Assembly: GCA_008933995.1 (NCBI GenBank)
Contig: WARS01000025.1
Location: 5,997,477-6,061,476, forward strand
DNA: 64,000 nucleotides
Direction: 5' to 3'
DNA from: Datnioides undecimradiatus
Taxonomy: Eukaryota; Chordata; Actinopteri; Lobotiformes; Datnioididae
The translations under genes and the position numbers were made by a program. Below, piece after piece: positions 14,732 to 26,060 of this stretch. The notes below the pieces were generated by a model. It saw only the letters and a program-made list of their open reading frames with translations, did no database searches and had not been told where the DNA came from. Numbering within the stretch: the stretch's first letter is position 1; every line of letters starts with the position of its first letter.

Positions 14732-14947
14732 CTGGGGTGACAGCAACACCGTTGCCATTGACGATGGGTCTCTCCTCCTCCTCCTCCTCCGGGGGCTCGA
14801 TGCTGGCTTTTTCCATGTTGCTGACTGACTTGTTACGCTTCCTCTTGCCCTCTGAGGTGGGTCTGGCGCCCGGCAGCAGCTGGTCCGTTACATTTAGCAG
14901 CAGAGCGCTGGGCTCGGCCGGAGGCTTCGGTGTACCGTAAAAGTTAT
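14732..14947 (-). CDS. magi2: magi2 internal exon, end of GK domain and basic/acidic linker
   Basis: This 216-nt exon has 71 whole codons and phase-1 introns on both sides, so skipping it would keep the frame. It begins with NFYGTPKPPAEP, the last conserved block of the MAGI GK domain. It continues through LLLNVTDQLLPG into a linker with a basic run (GKRKRNKSVSNMEKASIEPP) and an acidic run of six glutamates, ending VNGNGVAVTP. The KRKRNKSVSNMEKASIEPP block matches MAGI2 rather than MAGI1 or MAGI3 as I know them. The acceptor is TTTGTTCCAG at 14949-14948, after a short TTC repeat. The donor is CCCCAG/GTCAGC with GT at 14731-14730. The GTCAGC donor is weaker than GTAAGT but follows a full CAG. 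Confidence 0.96.
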
Positions 14948-15054
14948 CTGGAACAAAGAAGAAGAAGAAGAGTTGCGAGTCACTTTTTATGTTCTGCATT
15001 GCTTTCATCTTGTATTTAAGCCACGCTGCTTTGTTTCAGGGAGGACAAGGTCTG

Positions 15055-15540
15055 AAATATCTCACTCAACTGGATGGATTAGCATGAAATTTTGTACTTT
15101 GATTCATGGTCCACAGCTTTTCAAACTTTGGTGATCCTGTGGCTTTTTCTCCGGCGCCACTATGAGGTTGACAGTTGTGGTTTAGAGGGAAATGGCTAGA
15201 AACAGTGCAGTGGATTTGGTTTGGACATTCATGGTCCCCAGAGGATCCTCTGACTTTTTCAGAGCAACACCAGGATTGTGTGGATTGCCACAAAATTAGC
15301 TGCAGTCATTCAAAGTCCGTTGAGGATTAATTGCAATACCTTGTGCTGTTAGAATTCAACCCAATGACACTGGCACTAATAAGCAGTATTAGCATGCTAA
15401 CAGGTTGTGCTAAGATGCCGAACCTGATAAATATTACGCGCTAAACATCAGCATGATAGCACTGCGAGCGTGTTAGCATGCTGACGTCTTTACACATTCA
15501 GCTCGAGTCGCCAAGCTGCTAGCATGGCTGAGTTAAACAA
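15055..15540 (+). repeat. R1 dispersed teleost repeat copy (long)
   Basis: It contains CTGGATGGATTAGCATGAAA, CTTTGGTGATCCTGTGGC, GGCGCCACTATGAGGTTGAC, TTAGCATGCTAACAGGTTGT, AAACATCAGCATGATAGCAC and CTGCTAGCATGGCTG, in the order inverse to the copies at 4815 and 8795. Confidence 0.75.
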
Positions 15541-18500
15541 GTCAGCACTTCAGCTTTTGACAATCCCAAACGGGAACGGGAACAAAACAGATTCCTGAAT
15601 AAAATCTGAATTTCTGTTCAGTCTTAATAAAGGAAAACACGAGGGTAATTACCATGGACACAGTGAAGGATTGAAGAAAAGAAGAGCGTAAGTACAGCAG
15701 AGTTGGCCACAGAGTAAAAGATCTAAGGATAAGAGAAGTGGGAGCAGTAGGTTGAAAGATGTTTGTTGCACCAGTGCACCAGGCAGCTACAGGGAGGACG
15801 AGGTGTTGATCCATGAACACACAAGCTGGGGGCTCAGGATCACATCGTGTGTGACACTGTTACAACAGATCCGCCCAGAGGAACTCAAACAAAGGGTCTT
15901 TGAGGTGCACACGCCTCTCAGTGAACTAATTTCACTCTGTTTTTGGGAGGAACATTCATTGTTGCAGAGTTCCTCCAACGTCTAACGCTGCGCATTAATC
16001 ACTTATCGGACCATGAACGGCTCTCCCTGGCACATGACTGTGCATTTCTGCATGGCTTGGGCTGAATAATCGCCGTATCTGTGAGTTTCGCTCCGTGGTC
16101 AGAGCCAACGACCCGGACTCAGGCAGTTTTTCCCACTTGGCTCTGACTCAACGGCTCCTTCCAGTCGTCTGTGTTGATTTTCTGCTTTACTGTCCTTCAG
16201 GTGTCTGCTGACAGCAGCCCAGTCCCTCCAGCAGCGCTCCATCAGTCATTGTTAAAGCCTCATAACTTCATGCTTACTTTGTGGGTCACCGTAAAGATTT
16301 TCTGTTTGTGGACTCTTTAATTCTAAAGGTTGAAAACCCTGAAAAATGCTGGAAAGACTTCAGCGTTGAGCTTTTTAAATGTCATTTTTCAACATTTTAA
16401 CGAGAACAAACTAAATATTTTGTATTGTGGTGGCAGCAGAAACCTCTGCAGCAGACGTATTGAAACCTGAGCACATAAACTCACTTTATTTGTAAGAGAA
16501 CGATTGGAAAAATGTTTGTTTTTTGTTTTTTTACAGGCTATTCGAGTCTACAATTTAAAAGGTTACGTGTTCCCCTGTGGTGTCAGGAAGGTCCACAGCT
16601 CTGAGACTTGCCAGACATTTTCAAAACCCTGTGAAATAACTGCAGTGAGTGCATTCTCGTCAAGCTGAACACTGGAGTGTCATTTTTAACTTCTGAGGAT
16701 TTGACACTTTGGAGCGCTTCATACAAATATAACAAGGTTTGGTGCTTGAGAAACAGTCTGGAGTGAGATGTCGAATCACGTTGGTCCAAAGTCTGAGAGA
16801 TGTTCTTTTCTTTTGGAAGATCAGACGCTACTTGCCTCTGAGGCTATTTTAAATCTGAGAGCATGAAAGAGAGTTGACAAGATTGTCTTCACAGAATCAG
16901 TCAGGACCATCAGACACAGTTTACGTCTGCAGTAGTTCTCTCTAGGTTTGGTGTTAGCTTTGCAGCTCGTAGCTCCAGCTCCGCTCAAGTGTCCCTGCCA
17001 GACATATCAGACATGAGACGAGGACGTGTTTGAAAATCCGGTGAGATTATTTTAATGCACAGGGCTCAGGCATTAGACACAAACTCCAACAGCGACTGCA
17101 GACGGTTTTGTGAACAGTAAGAATAGCCAGAGAGATTTAAATATATATATACATCTGTTGGTGTCTCCCCCTGCGTTGGAGAGACCTATTGAAACATCAT
17201 GTTCACGTTTTGGAAAACATGAACGCCGCAATGAAAAATGGAGGAAAGTAGCTGTAAAAAGATTACGGGGACTGTCGGGATGAGAAGCCCCGAAACCGCA
17301 GACACAAATCCTGCAGCCTTAACGAGCTCGAGATTTGCCTCTGAGAAGAAAGAAGACGTGGTCCATGTGCTCCCCGTGTGAACTTAAATAACCCGCGGCA
17401 TCACAGAAACGCGGACTTTGAATTTCGAGTTAGTGGTGGAATCGCTGTCACATCCGACAGCCGCGCCGATCTCACCTACGTGCTTATATATATTACAAAA
17501 AAAAGACGAAGGGGAAGAAATGAAAGCCTCCATTAACAAACTCCCCAAACTAATTCTTGGAGAGACGAAGCATTCAAAAGAAACGCCAAAGCATGATGAA
17601 AACCACGACTTTCCAGGCGTTTAGAGCCAAGATCATCAAATTCTGTTTGATGTTTTCATGTCGTACAACCGAGGAGCAAAACGGAGGGTGTTGTTTTGGG
17701 GCTTCTGAGGTTCCAGGTGTGAAAATCCTTTTCCATTCTCCTGCATCGATCGTAAGAGCCTGATGGATGATGGAAACATGTTCGAGGCTGATCTCAACAT
17801 TTAGGAAAAATTCGGGTATACTCTGATTTATTTCCCATAAATGTGGCAACTGTGTCTCCGTGAGTTGTGCTCAGTTGTGCTAGAGGTTTGAGGGAACTGG
17901 GACTCAACACATATTGGCGTGTGCTGAGCGAACCTCCGTAAGCTTTCCTGTTTGAAATACACCAGAATTTAATTTATTAAAGAGGAATCTGATCATACGT
18001 TGACTTATAAGTGTGTTTTCTCATAAATAAATGACAAAAACCAACATGGCTCTGTTAACTTGGTTGGAGAAATGTGACTCTGCTTCTCTTACTTCTTTCT
18101 ACTACAATGAGCCAAAATCAGTTCCTACAATGACTCGGCTGATGGATCGGTTAGGCTCTGTCGATAATACTGGGTCGGTTTTTTGTTTCATCCTTAGAAC
18201 TAAAACATGAAAAACTGATTGCTAGTTGTGAGACGGATGCATGCAAACTAATGAATTATGAATGTTTGGTATAAAACATTCAATGAACAAGCCTTAAATT
18301 CAAAATTCAGGAAGTTTCCCCATGTCAAATGTACTCAGCCACTACGTTACTGTGTCTTGTCCCAAACCGCAAACATGAAGCAATCTGAGTTTGCGACAGC
18401 ACTGACTAATGTTTTGATTCTCTTTCTTTAACAGCAAAGGCTCATGGGATTTGTAGTATTTACAGCAGAAGTCTAAGATACCAAGCCCAGGGGCCAAACG

Positions 18501-19610
18501 CCAATGAGTTCATTTCATTTTAAGAATGTTTTGAGTAAATCTGCAAATATCGTTTTCTTCGCCGTATTGGCATTTCCTCCTGTTTGAGGCGCTGGAGCAC
18601 AAACAGACGAGGACAACTAATAATTTGTTTTGTGTGTTTTATGTTTGATGCTGCTGCCACATGGAGAGAAAATCTAGTTTTCTCAATGAAAACAAACTCA
18701 AATTGGGAGTATGAGGGAGACATTTCACAGCTTATGTGGTTGAAAATGGTTAAAAAGTGTTTGAGTGGCTCACATCGGACCAGCCCACCCGTGTTACCCA
18801 GGTAAACTCAGATTAAGGCCCCTGAACTGTATCACAATGTAAACATATAGTATTAAATCCTCATCCCCCACATTCCTGTGTTTCTTAGAAACACGCAGGA
18901 CTCCACTCCTGGACTGCCACTTACGGCAGCTTTGCAACTTTATTAATATTTTACAATCTATTTGAGTAATTTGCTTAAACACAAAGGGTCCAACAGCGGG
19001 ACGTCAGGAGTTCATATCCGTTCTCATGGAAACTGAACCTGAGCGCTTCCTGTTCTTTGTAACAACAACAGTAACCTTTCTTCTGCTCTAACACGCTGAT
19101 CCTCACCACAGCTTTCCTTTGAAATGTCACCCCTTCTCCCCTTCTTCCACGTCTAATTGGCCATTAAATTATTAAAATATATAAAAGGCCGAATGATGGC
19201 CGGGTGACCAGTCAGAGGAAACTCCATCTTCCTCTCCCTGTGGAAGGCGGCTCGCATCGCCGTGAGGATCTTACACCGCTTCTGGCAACCGACCGTTAAA
19301 TTGGCCATCTGCAATTTTTGTCCTCCTCCTTCCTGCAGAGGTCTGCAGAGACTGGAGTCAGGTGGGAGAGGGGAAAGTTAGCTGCTCTGTGTTATCTTAT
19401 ATAATGGCAGCGCTCTCCTGAGAGCTGGACGTGCCCGGGCAGACCGGGGGCTGCGTTTTTTCGAGTGGTTTAAAATCCAAGCCTCGGGCCTGTCTGACCA
19501 CGGGAGAGAGGATAGATAGTGTCTGTTTGTTTTGATTAGGCAACTGAAGAGCCACTGCAGCTCAGGCTCAAGGACTGAGCCAAGAGAGGCAACATGAAGG
19601 TATTGCATGC

Positions 19611-19633
19611 GTGTGTGTGTGTGTGTGTGTGTG
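19611..19633. repeat. (GT)n microsatellite
   Basis: Perfect GT tract, 300 nt downstream of the GK exon donor in transcript orientation. Confidence 0.96.
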
Positions 19634-19905
19634 AGATCTGGCTTCTCATTCAGAATTTACAAAGGATTCCTTTCAGTGTCCTACATGACTGATGATACAC
19701 TCGTCTCCACAAAGGCAAAAGATGGATGGATGGAAACACACTTGTGGGTGCGTGCGCAGCGTGCGGACGTGGAGTGATGAGCCCGTCTCAGCGCTCATTC
19801 AAACCGCCGTCACTCACGCCGAGGCAAGCGCCCGGGGTGCCACATTGCAGCGTAAATTCTATAAAAAAAAATTAGAAATATCACAAAGAGCGCCGACTGC
19901 AATCA

Positions 19906-20100
<195 letters not shown>

Positions 20101-21367
20101 TCATCACTGCTGAACGAGAGGAGACTTTAAGTAAGAGCGAGTCTTTTGTCAGTGTTTAAGAGAAGATCAGGACACACCAGAGCTGAAACATGCTGACCCT
20201 GACCCAGCTCTATTCATTAAGTGCCCTCTTTATTCCTTTTTGTCCTTTTCCGTCTTGCACAGCTGAGGTTGAATATGTGAGCAGCGAGCTTTCAGGAGGG
20301 GAGGAGTGGCAAGGTACCATTTCAGGAGCTAAGTGATGCAATTTGGACACCAAGAGGAGAAATCAAGTCAATTTGCATGGAGCTGACAGCATGTCGAGGG
20401 CTCCCTGACAGGGCGCTGCACTTCTGCCGGCTGACTGCAACACCGGAGCGGTGAATATATTTTACCTTGTAATAGCAGCATTTTAAGTCAACTTCACTGA
20501 CACGACAATCATCTCCCCGGCTGAAACAATGTGTGCATTTACGATGTTAAACCGAGGTACAAACGGCTTCCTAAATACTTCCTCGTCACCGTGTGCTAAT
20601 TAGAGTTGTTAAAACTGATCCCGGCTGCGATAACATGCAGGCACTCTTACCCCTGAGGTGCTGAATGGGTTTTCACATCTGAGCGAGGGTTGTTCACACT
20701 AAAAGAGGAGCCCGTAAAACACACTTGTTAGACCCTCACCACGGCAGATAAAGTATCCATCTGTGTGTTTTAAAGTTGGCAGGGGAACGACTGTGCCACT
20801 GATCACCTCTGGTAGGCGGTGCAGGGCGATTTGACTTTAAAAGGCCACCTGACATCGCTCGTGCGTCGCCGTGCAGGGCTGCAATGTTGCCTGTGAGAGG
20901 TGCTGTGCAGTCATGGGCCAGGGAGAGTCAGGAGTGTGCAGCTTCTTTCAAACAAAGAAACTTTAAGAGAACCAATCACAGGAAAGAGCATGTTCTGGAG
21001 ACTATCATTGTTGTGTAACTAGTTAGAGAAATTGTTGGGCACAGCCTAATCTGAGGTTCGAAAGAGGAAGGGGGAGGCTCGGCCATTAGACAAGCACCTC
21101 TGAAGAGGTATACTGACGCTTCAAGAGCGTCCTTGTAACAAAACAAGTTTGTAAGATGTGTTGCTCGACCGTGTCTAAAGGCAAAAGTGTTAATAGGTGT
21201 AGCTACACAGCACAGTGGATCGAGTACTGTCACAGCGAGGGATGACGAGTGGTGATCGTTGGGAAAATTGGGAAAACAGAGCAAACTTTCAGACACTTCT
21301 CTCCTGTGAAGCACTCCTGGTGTTGCACTATACTGATCACATGAAACAGAGGAATGTTAAGGGACAT

Positions 21368-21960
21368 TAAAGAGATAATTCAGGGATAATTCAGGCTTTT
21401 TGAAGTGGGGTTGTATGAGGTACTTCTACAGTACAGTAGATGGTTGCAGGCACCACCCCACTGAACAAAGCACTGCTGTAGGATCAGTAGCAAAAACCTA
21501 CGGTAGCCACCTTAAAAAAGTTTAAATGTAAACTAAATTTATAATATTTTCATCATTTTACATTGCTGACACACAGCTATTTCTGACATGAAGCTAAAAC
21601 TGTTAAATCTATCAATGCTCTCTTGAAATTCATACGACAGCACTGACAAAAACAGAATGCAGGAGTTGCTGGTCTACCACTACCACACGTGTTTGTATTA
21701 TTGTTTTACTCTGGTGTTTCAAAGGGTTAGTTTAGTTTTTTCAAAGTTAAACAACTACACAAACTCATTAACCACTTGAGGCAGTGGTAGACCAGCAATT
21801 CCTGTGTTCCACAAGGTAAAAGTCTTTTGTGACGTTTGGTGGATTGAGCTTCCTGTCAGAAAGAGCTGTTTGGGAGCAAGGTAAAGTGGTGAAAATACTC
21901 TAAATATAGCTGAGCATTTGAGCTGATGTTGATTTAGTATTAGTCAAGCCTTTTACTGGG
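21368..21960. repeat. R4 fold-back (palindromic) repeat element
   Basis: The left part has GAAGTGGGGTTGTATGAGG, ACAGTAGATGGTTGCAGGCA and AATATTTTCATCATTTTACA. The right part (21780-21960) carries the reverse complement of the latter region, diverged. An inner pair is tighter: 21660-21683 and 21781-21804 match in 22 of 24 positions as an inverted repeat. The organisation resembles a palindromic MITE-like element common in teleosts. The expected outer right end was not found. Confidence 0.65.
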
Positions 21961-24900
21961 TGCCTTAAATACATGGCTGATGCTGTCAGACATTGTTTGA
22001 CCATCGATGAACACCTCGGCTGTGGCAAGGTGACCCTTTTAAGAGTCAGCAGAATGAAACTGTTGTTCCTGTTTCACTTGGATCAAAAACCCAGCAGAGG
22101 AGGGATGTGATCACAGTTCCTTTGTCATCTCACTGTTCCCAGCCCTCATCAGCTGTCATATTATCAACCTTCGGGGTTCATATGGATAGGTGTATATATA
22201 AAATGGGATCTTTTTCTTTGTTGTGCCAACTTTTGATCAATGCTGTCATCCCAGCATCAAACAGTAAAACCAAGAAAGTTCATGTCAAACATCTCGATGG
22301 TGCGGCGTCTTAAAAAGACAAATCTGTATCATTGGATTGAAGCTTTATCATTTCTGAACTGAAGAAGCCTTTTCATTAGAACAGCAATGCATCTTCAATC
22401 AAAACCCAAGTCCGGAGATATGGTTTCAACTTTCTCCAACAATGTAAACAACGTGATGAATGGAAAACGACTCCAAATGAGGCCATTAAGCTGCTCGCCA
22501 AGCCTTTCCAAAGTTGTCTTGTTAATATGCAGATTAATTGGTCCTTAAGTGGAGAAACTAAAGCCATAAAAGGCTTTACAATGAGCTCGTCTGATGGAGA
22601 GTGCAGCGGGTGAACTCTGGTTTCTCCGCAGCCGCCTGCTTTTTGTTTACAGAGGATTCTGTCTGAATGGTTATTTGCTTTCTCGAGCAATCAAGCTGTC
22701 AAACACGACTATCATATGGAACAAAGTGGCACCCTGTATGCACTTTTAAGGACCTCCAAGTGGAAATTCACTGTTGACGACCTCTGAAGCTGAAACATCA
22801 AACTGGGACCTGCTGACTGAGTCATTTGTAGGAGCTTATAAGAGCAAATGAGCAGCAGGGAACAGTGTTATTTGCTGTGTAAAATGCATGCATGTGTGCG
22901 TGAGTGGATGCATGTGTGTTTGAGTCGCACCTCCGGTGGAGAGTTTCTTGATTGCGTCTGTCTGCATGGGGGCTTGTGTACCCGTCAGATTAGCCTGCCT
23001 CACAGGCAGAGCTACTGACTGAGCAGCACGCACGCACAAACACATGCACACATTTCAAAGAGGACCTTTGATGTTGCAGAACTATATTTAGCAACATCTG
23101 CTGGTGGGGACTTCTCTCGGGTGACAATTTCTAAAAGGAGGCAACCACAATGCTTCTCCATTTTCACTCCTTTCTATATGGGTCATGGTCCTGTACTGCA
23201 AATCAGCGATTCTTGCAATATAGCATCCTCTGTGAAGTGCAACAATAATGATCCTGGGTATTTATAGAAAGGTATATTATCATTATTTACAATGCCTTGA
23301 TTACAGAAAATTGGGATACTCGTTAAAGTTAAACACTGCGTCCATCATTTTGTCAGCCTGCGGCGGGAGCTTTGCATTCACAAACCCCCTCAGGTGTGTT
23401 TCTGGATGTGGGCCATTTCAGGAGTGTGGGAAGCTCGCTCTAAAAATAAGCATTGTGTGTTTTTTTTTTTTTTCTTTTTCTTTTGCACAGACATCCTTCC
23501 TATCTGTCAGCTTCCTGTTTAATTGGGAGGCAGAATGAGAGGGAAAATAAAGAAGCAGATAAAAGTCTCAAAAGATGAACTGGATCTTGCTTATTTCCGA
23601 TGTCAGTGGAGATGGATGATGGTTAAGAAAACATCAAGCAAAGTTGGAGAATCGCTTAATAATCCCCCTCAGTAACACTAGACATAAAGCACTTTGATGT
23701 GAACGTCAAACACCAGGAGCGTCGCTGATATTTAAAACAGTGTAAAGTCACTCCCAAAAAAAGACAGAGGCACGTAAGCAGGTTCGAGCGTCTTTAGTTT
23801 TGCTTTTAGATCATCAGGAGCAGGTAAAGGTGTCGGGGAATGACAGCTACGAAGTCCAAGGTGTGTCACAAGCCTGAACTCTTTGTAAGACAAACATCAA
23901 CACCTATCAGCACCCAACGTTCTCTTCGACTCTTCAGTTCCTTTAGAAATATGATTTCACGGTATCAGAGCTCATGTTTGACAGCATTAACGGCTGGTAT
24001 TTCCTCTGCTGTGGCCTTTGAGTGCAGCTACACTCGTTGGTTTTCATTGTCAGCGGTGGAGTAGGCCATTGCTGTGCTGCACAAGGGATTTGCAGGATAT
24101 AACACATCTACATACTGGACAATCTAATGCGCACATTGCGTGTAATTTGTGCACATGCACATATGTCATGTAATGACGTAATACAGCTGAGCATAGCAGT
24201 TGGTCTCGGGCATTTTGAAGAGGGAGCATATTTGTGTCAGAACACGTAAAACTGCATGGATGAGCAACAAGACAGAAGGAGCGTCGGCTTTCGTTTCTCG
24301 ACCACGGGTGTGACCAAATCAACCAGAACTGAAATCTCAAGGAGTTACACACCACACAGTGATAATTCAGTTTCTTAAGCGATTCCTTCAGCTGTTAATC
24401 ATTTCCCAACAATTGTTTTTGTTTAGTAGGTCTCCAGACAAGGCAAACCCTCCTGTTGTCGCTCTATTTCACAAAGTAACTACAAGAATACAAAGGCAAT
24501 TACTTTAAGGGCTACGGTACAGCACGAATAAAGCATGACGTGGCATCACAATGCATGACACATCAATGGATTCAACCCAACGCTAAACTATTAATCATTT
24601 CCTTAATCATCTGCTATGCAGCAGTAAGCGGAAGTGTAAACTTTACTGCTGCTGCGTCTAGGAGCCTCGACAAACGCACCACGACAAATCATCTGTCATT
24701 CGCAGGGAAATGTTCAAGGGAATCGTCGCTTCTGTTGAGACGCGGGTCAACAAAACAAGACAGAAAAAGGGCGACGATGAAGGCTGCTGAGATTGCCGTA
24801 GTATGAGTAAGAGGCGGAAACCGGGATGTACGAGGAGAGGCGGCACGTGTAATGGATGAGAGCGCAGCTTAAGTTGTAGCGTGGGCTGAGGATCTCGTAG

Positions 24901-25794
24901 CCTACAGCCGCCCCGCTGTTCTCCAGCACGTCCTTGAGCCAGATTAGACTCCACAACCACAGGCCACGAGTCCAACTCTCACTTGTGCAGATGAGCACCA
25001 TTACCGGGCGCCCGGGTCACAGCTAACACCTGTAGTGGTTTCATACCGGGACTCCTACAGAATACATTAACATGGCTCTAAGCTATGCCAGCTTAATAAA
25101 ACACACAGTATTAAATGCGCGACCTCTGCGTTCGGCTTCGCGTTTGCACAGCGAAAAACTCCACAACCTGAGCGCAATTTGAACCCGAGATAACTGTGGG
25201 CGATACGAGCGGAGGCTCAACAGGGACCCAGACAATCTCTGGAAAGCGGAAACATTGGCCTCTATTTGAAACAAAGGATTTATATCCAGAGAATATCCCG
25301 AGGCATTACAGAGAGATTGAGAGAGAGAGAGACTGTGCTGTGTATTCATGACAGGGAGTCAAAGCATGGGTAAAGACCCTGAGGGAATGATTATACCATG
25401 ACCATTCAAACTTACCATTTCCATACAGTTACTTAACAAAACAATCGAAACAAAAGGAGAAAAAAAAAAAATCACACGTGACACAAAGTTTTGTCTCCAA
25501 CGTGTTTGTCCGACGCTGGAACGTAACACACGTCTGATGAGCAGAGATGTGACGTTTCACAGGCTTTTTGAGAAAAAAATGAAGAAAGCGGGGCCGTCTG
25601 AAAGGGATGTCAGGTCCTCCTGTCCTCAGGTTTGATAAAAACGACACCTTCTTTCTCTCAGAACCCGGAGAAGCTGAATCTGACCTAAAGCAGCCTGATT
25701 TTACTTTAATTATGTCGGCCATGTGTATTTTTAGCTCCAGCGATGGCGATGTCGGTCCAGCGCTTGCGGACAGAAGCACCTCAGCCGCTATAAG

Positions 25795-26060
25795 AAGGGC
25801 TGCCATGAAATTTCGTATTAACATCAGCGGCGCCAAGATGGATGAATTCAACGACTTGGGGTGATCCCATTAATTATTGACAATTATAGTTCTGGGCCAT
25901 TAAATTTGGTCCAAACATTCACGTCCAACTTTGCTGATCCATTAATTTCAGGTCACAATGTTAATTTGTCCTTGTACTTCAGTTTGTTTATGAACAAATA
26001 CCTGCAAAACTAATTATATTCCCATAAGCCTTAGCTGTACTTGAACACCATTACTGGCGG
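25795..26060 (+). repeat. R1 dispersed teleost repeat copy (proximal part)
   Basis: It contains GCCATGAAATTTCGTATTAA, TTGGGGTGATCCC, CCATTAAATTTGGTCCAAAC, AACAAATACCTGCAAAACTA and ATTCCCATAAGCCTTAGCTG. These are the 5' blocks of the R1 family and include its internally duplicated 'CCATxAAATTT' unit. They overlap the only frame here with a signal-peptide-like start, which is therefore repeat-derived. Confidence 0.7.

Noticed and set aside
24747-25001. Minus-strand frame with VLENSGAAVGYEIL, GC-richer than its surroundings
   Set aside because: I considered it as a possible exon. It does not match any upstream MAGI2 segment or another family I know, and no convincing donor is present. It could be a conserved non-coding block.
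25429-25851. 140-codon minus-strand frame with a signal-peptide-like start
   Set aside because: The start overlaps R1 repeat sequence and the C-terminal half is homopolymer-driven.
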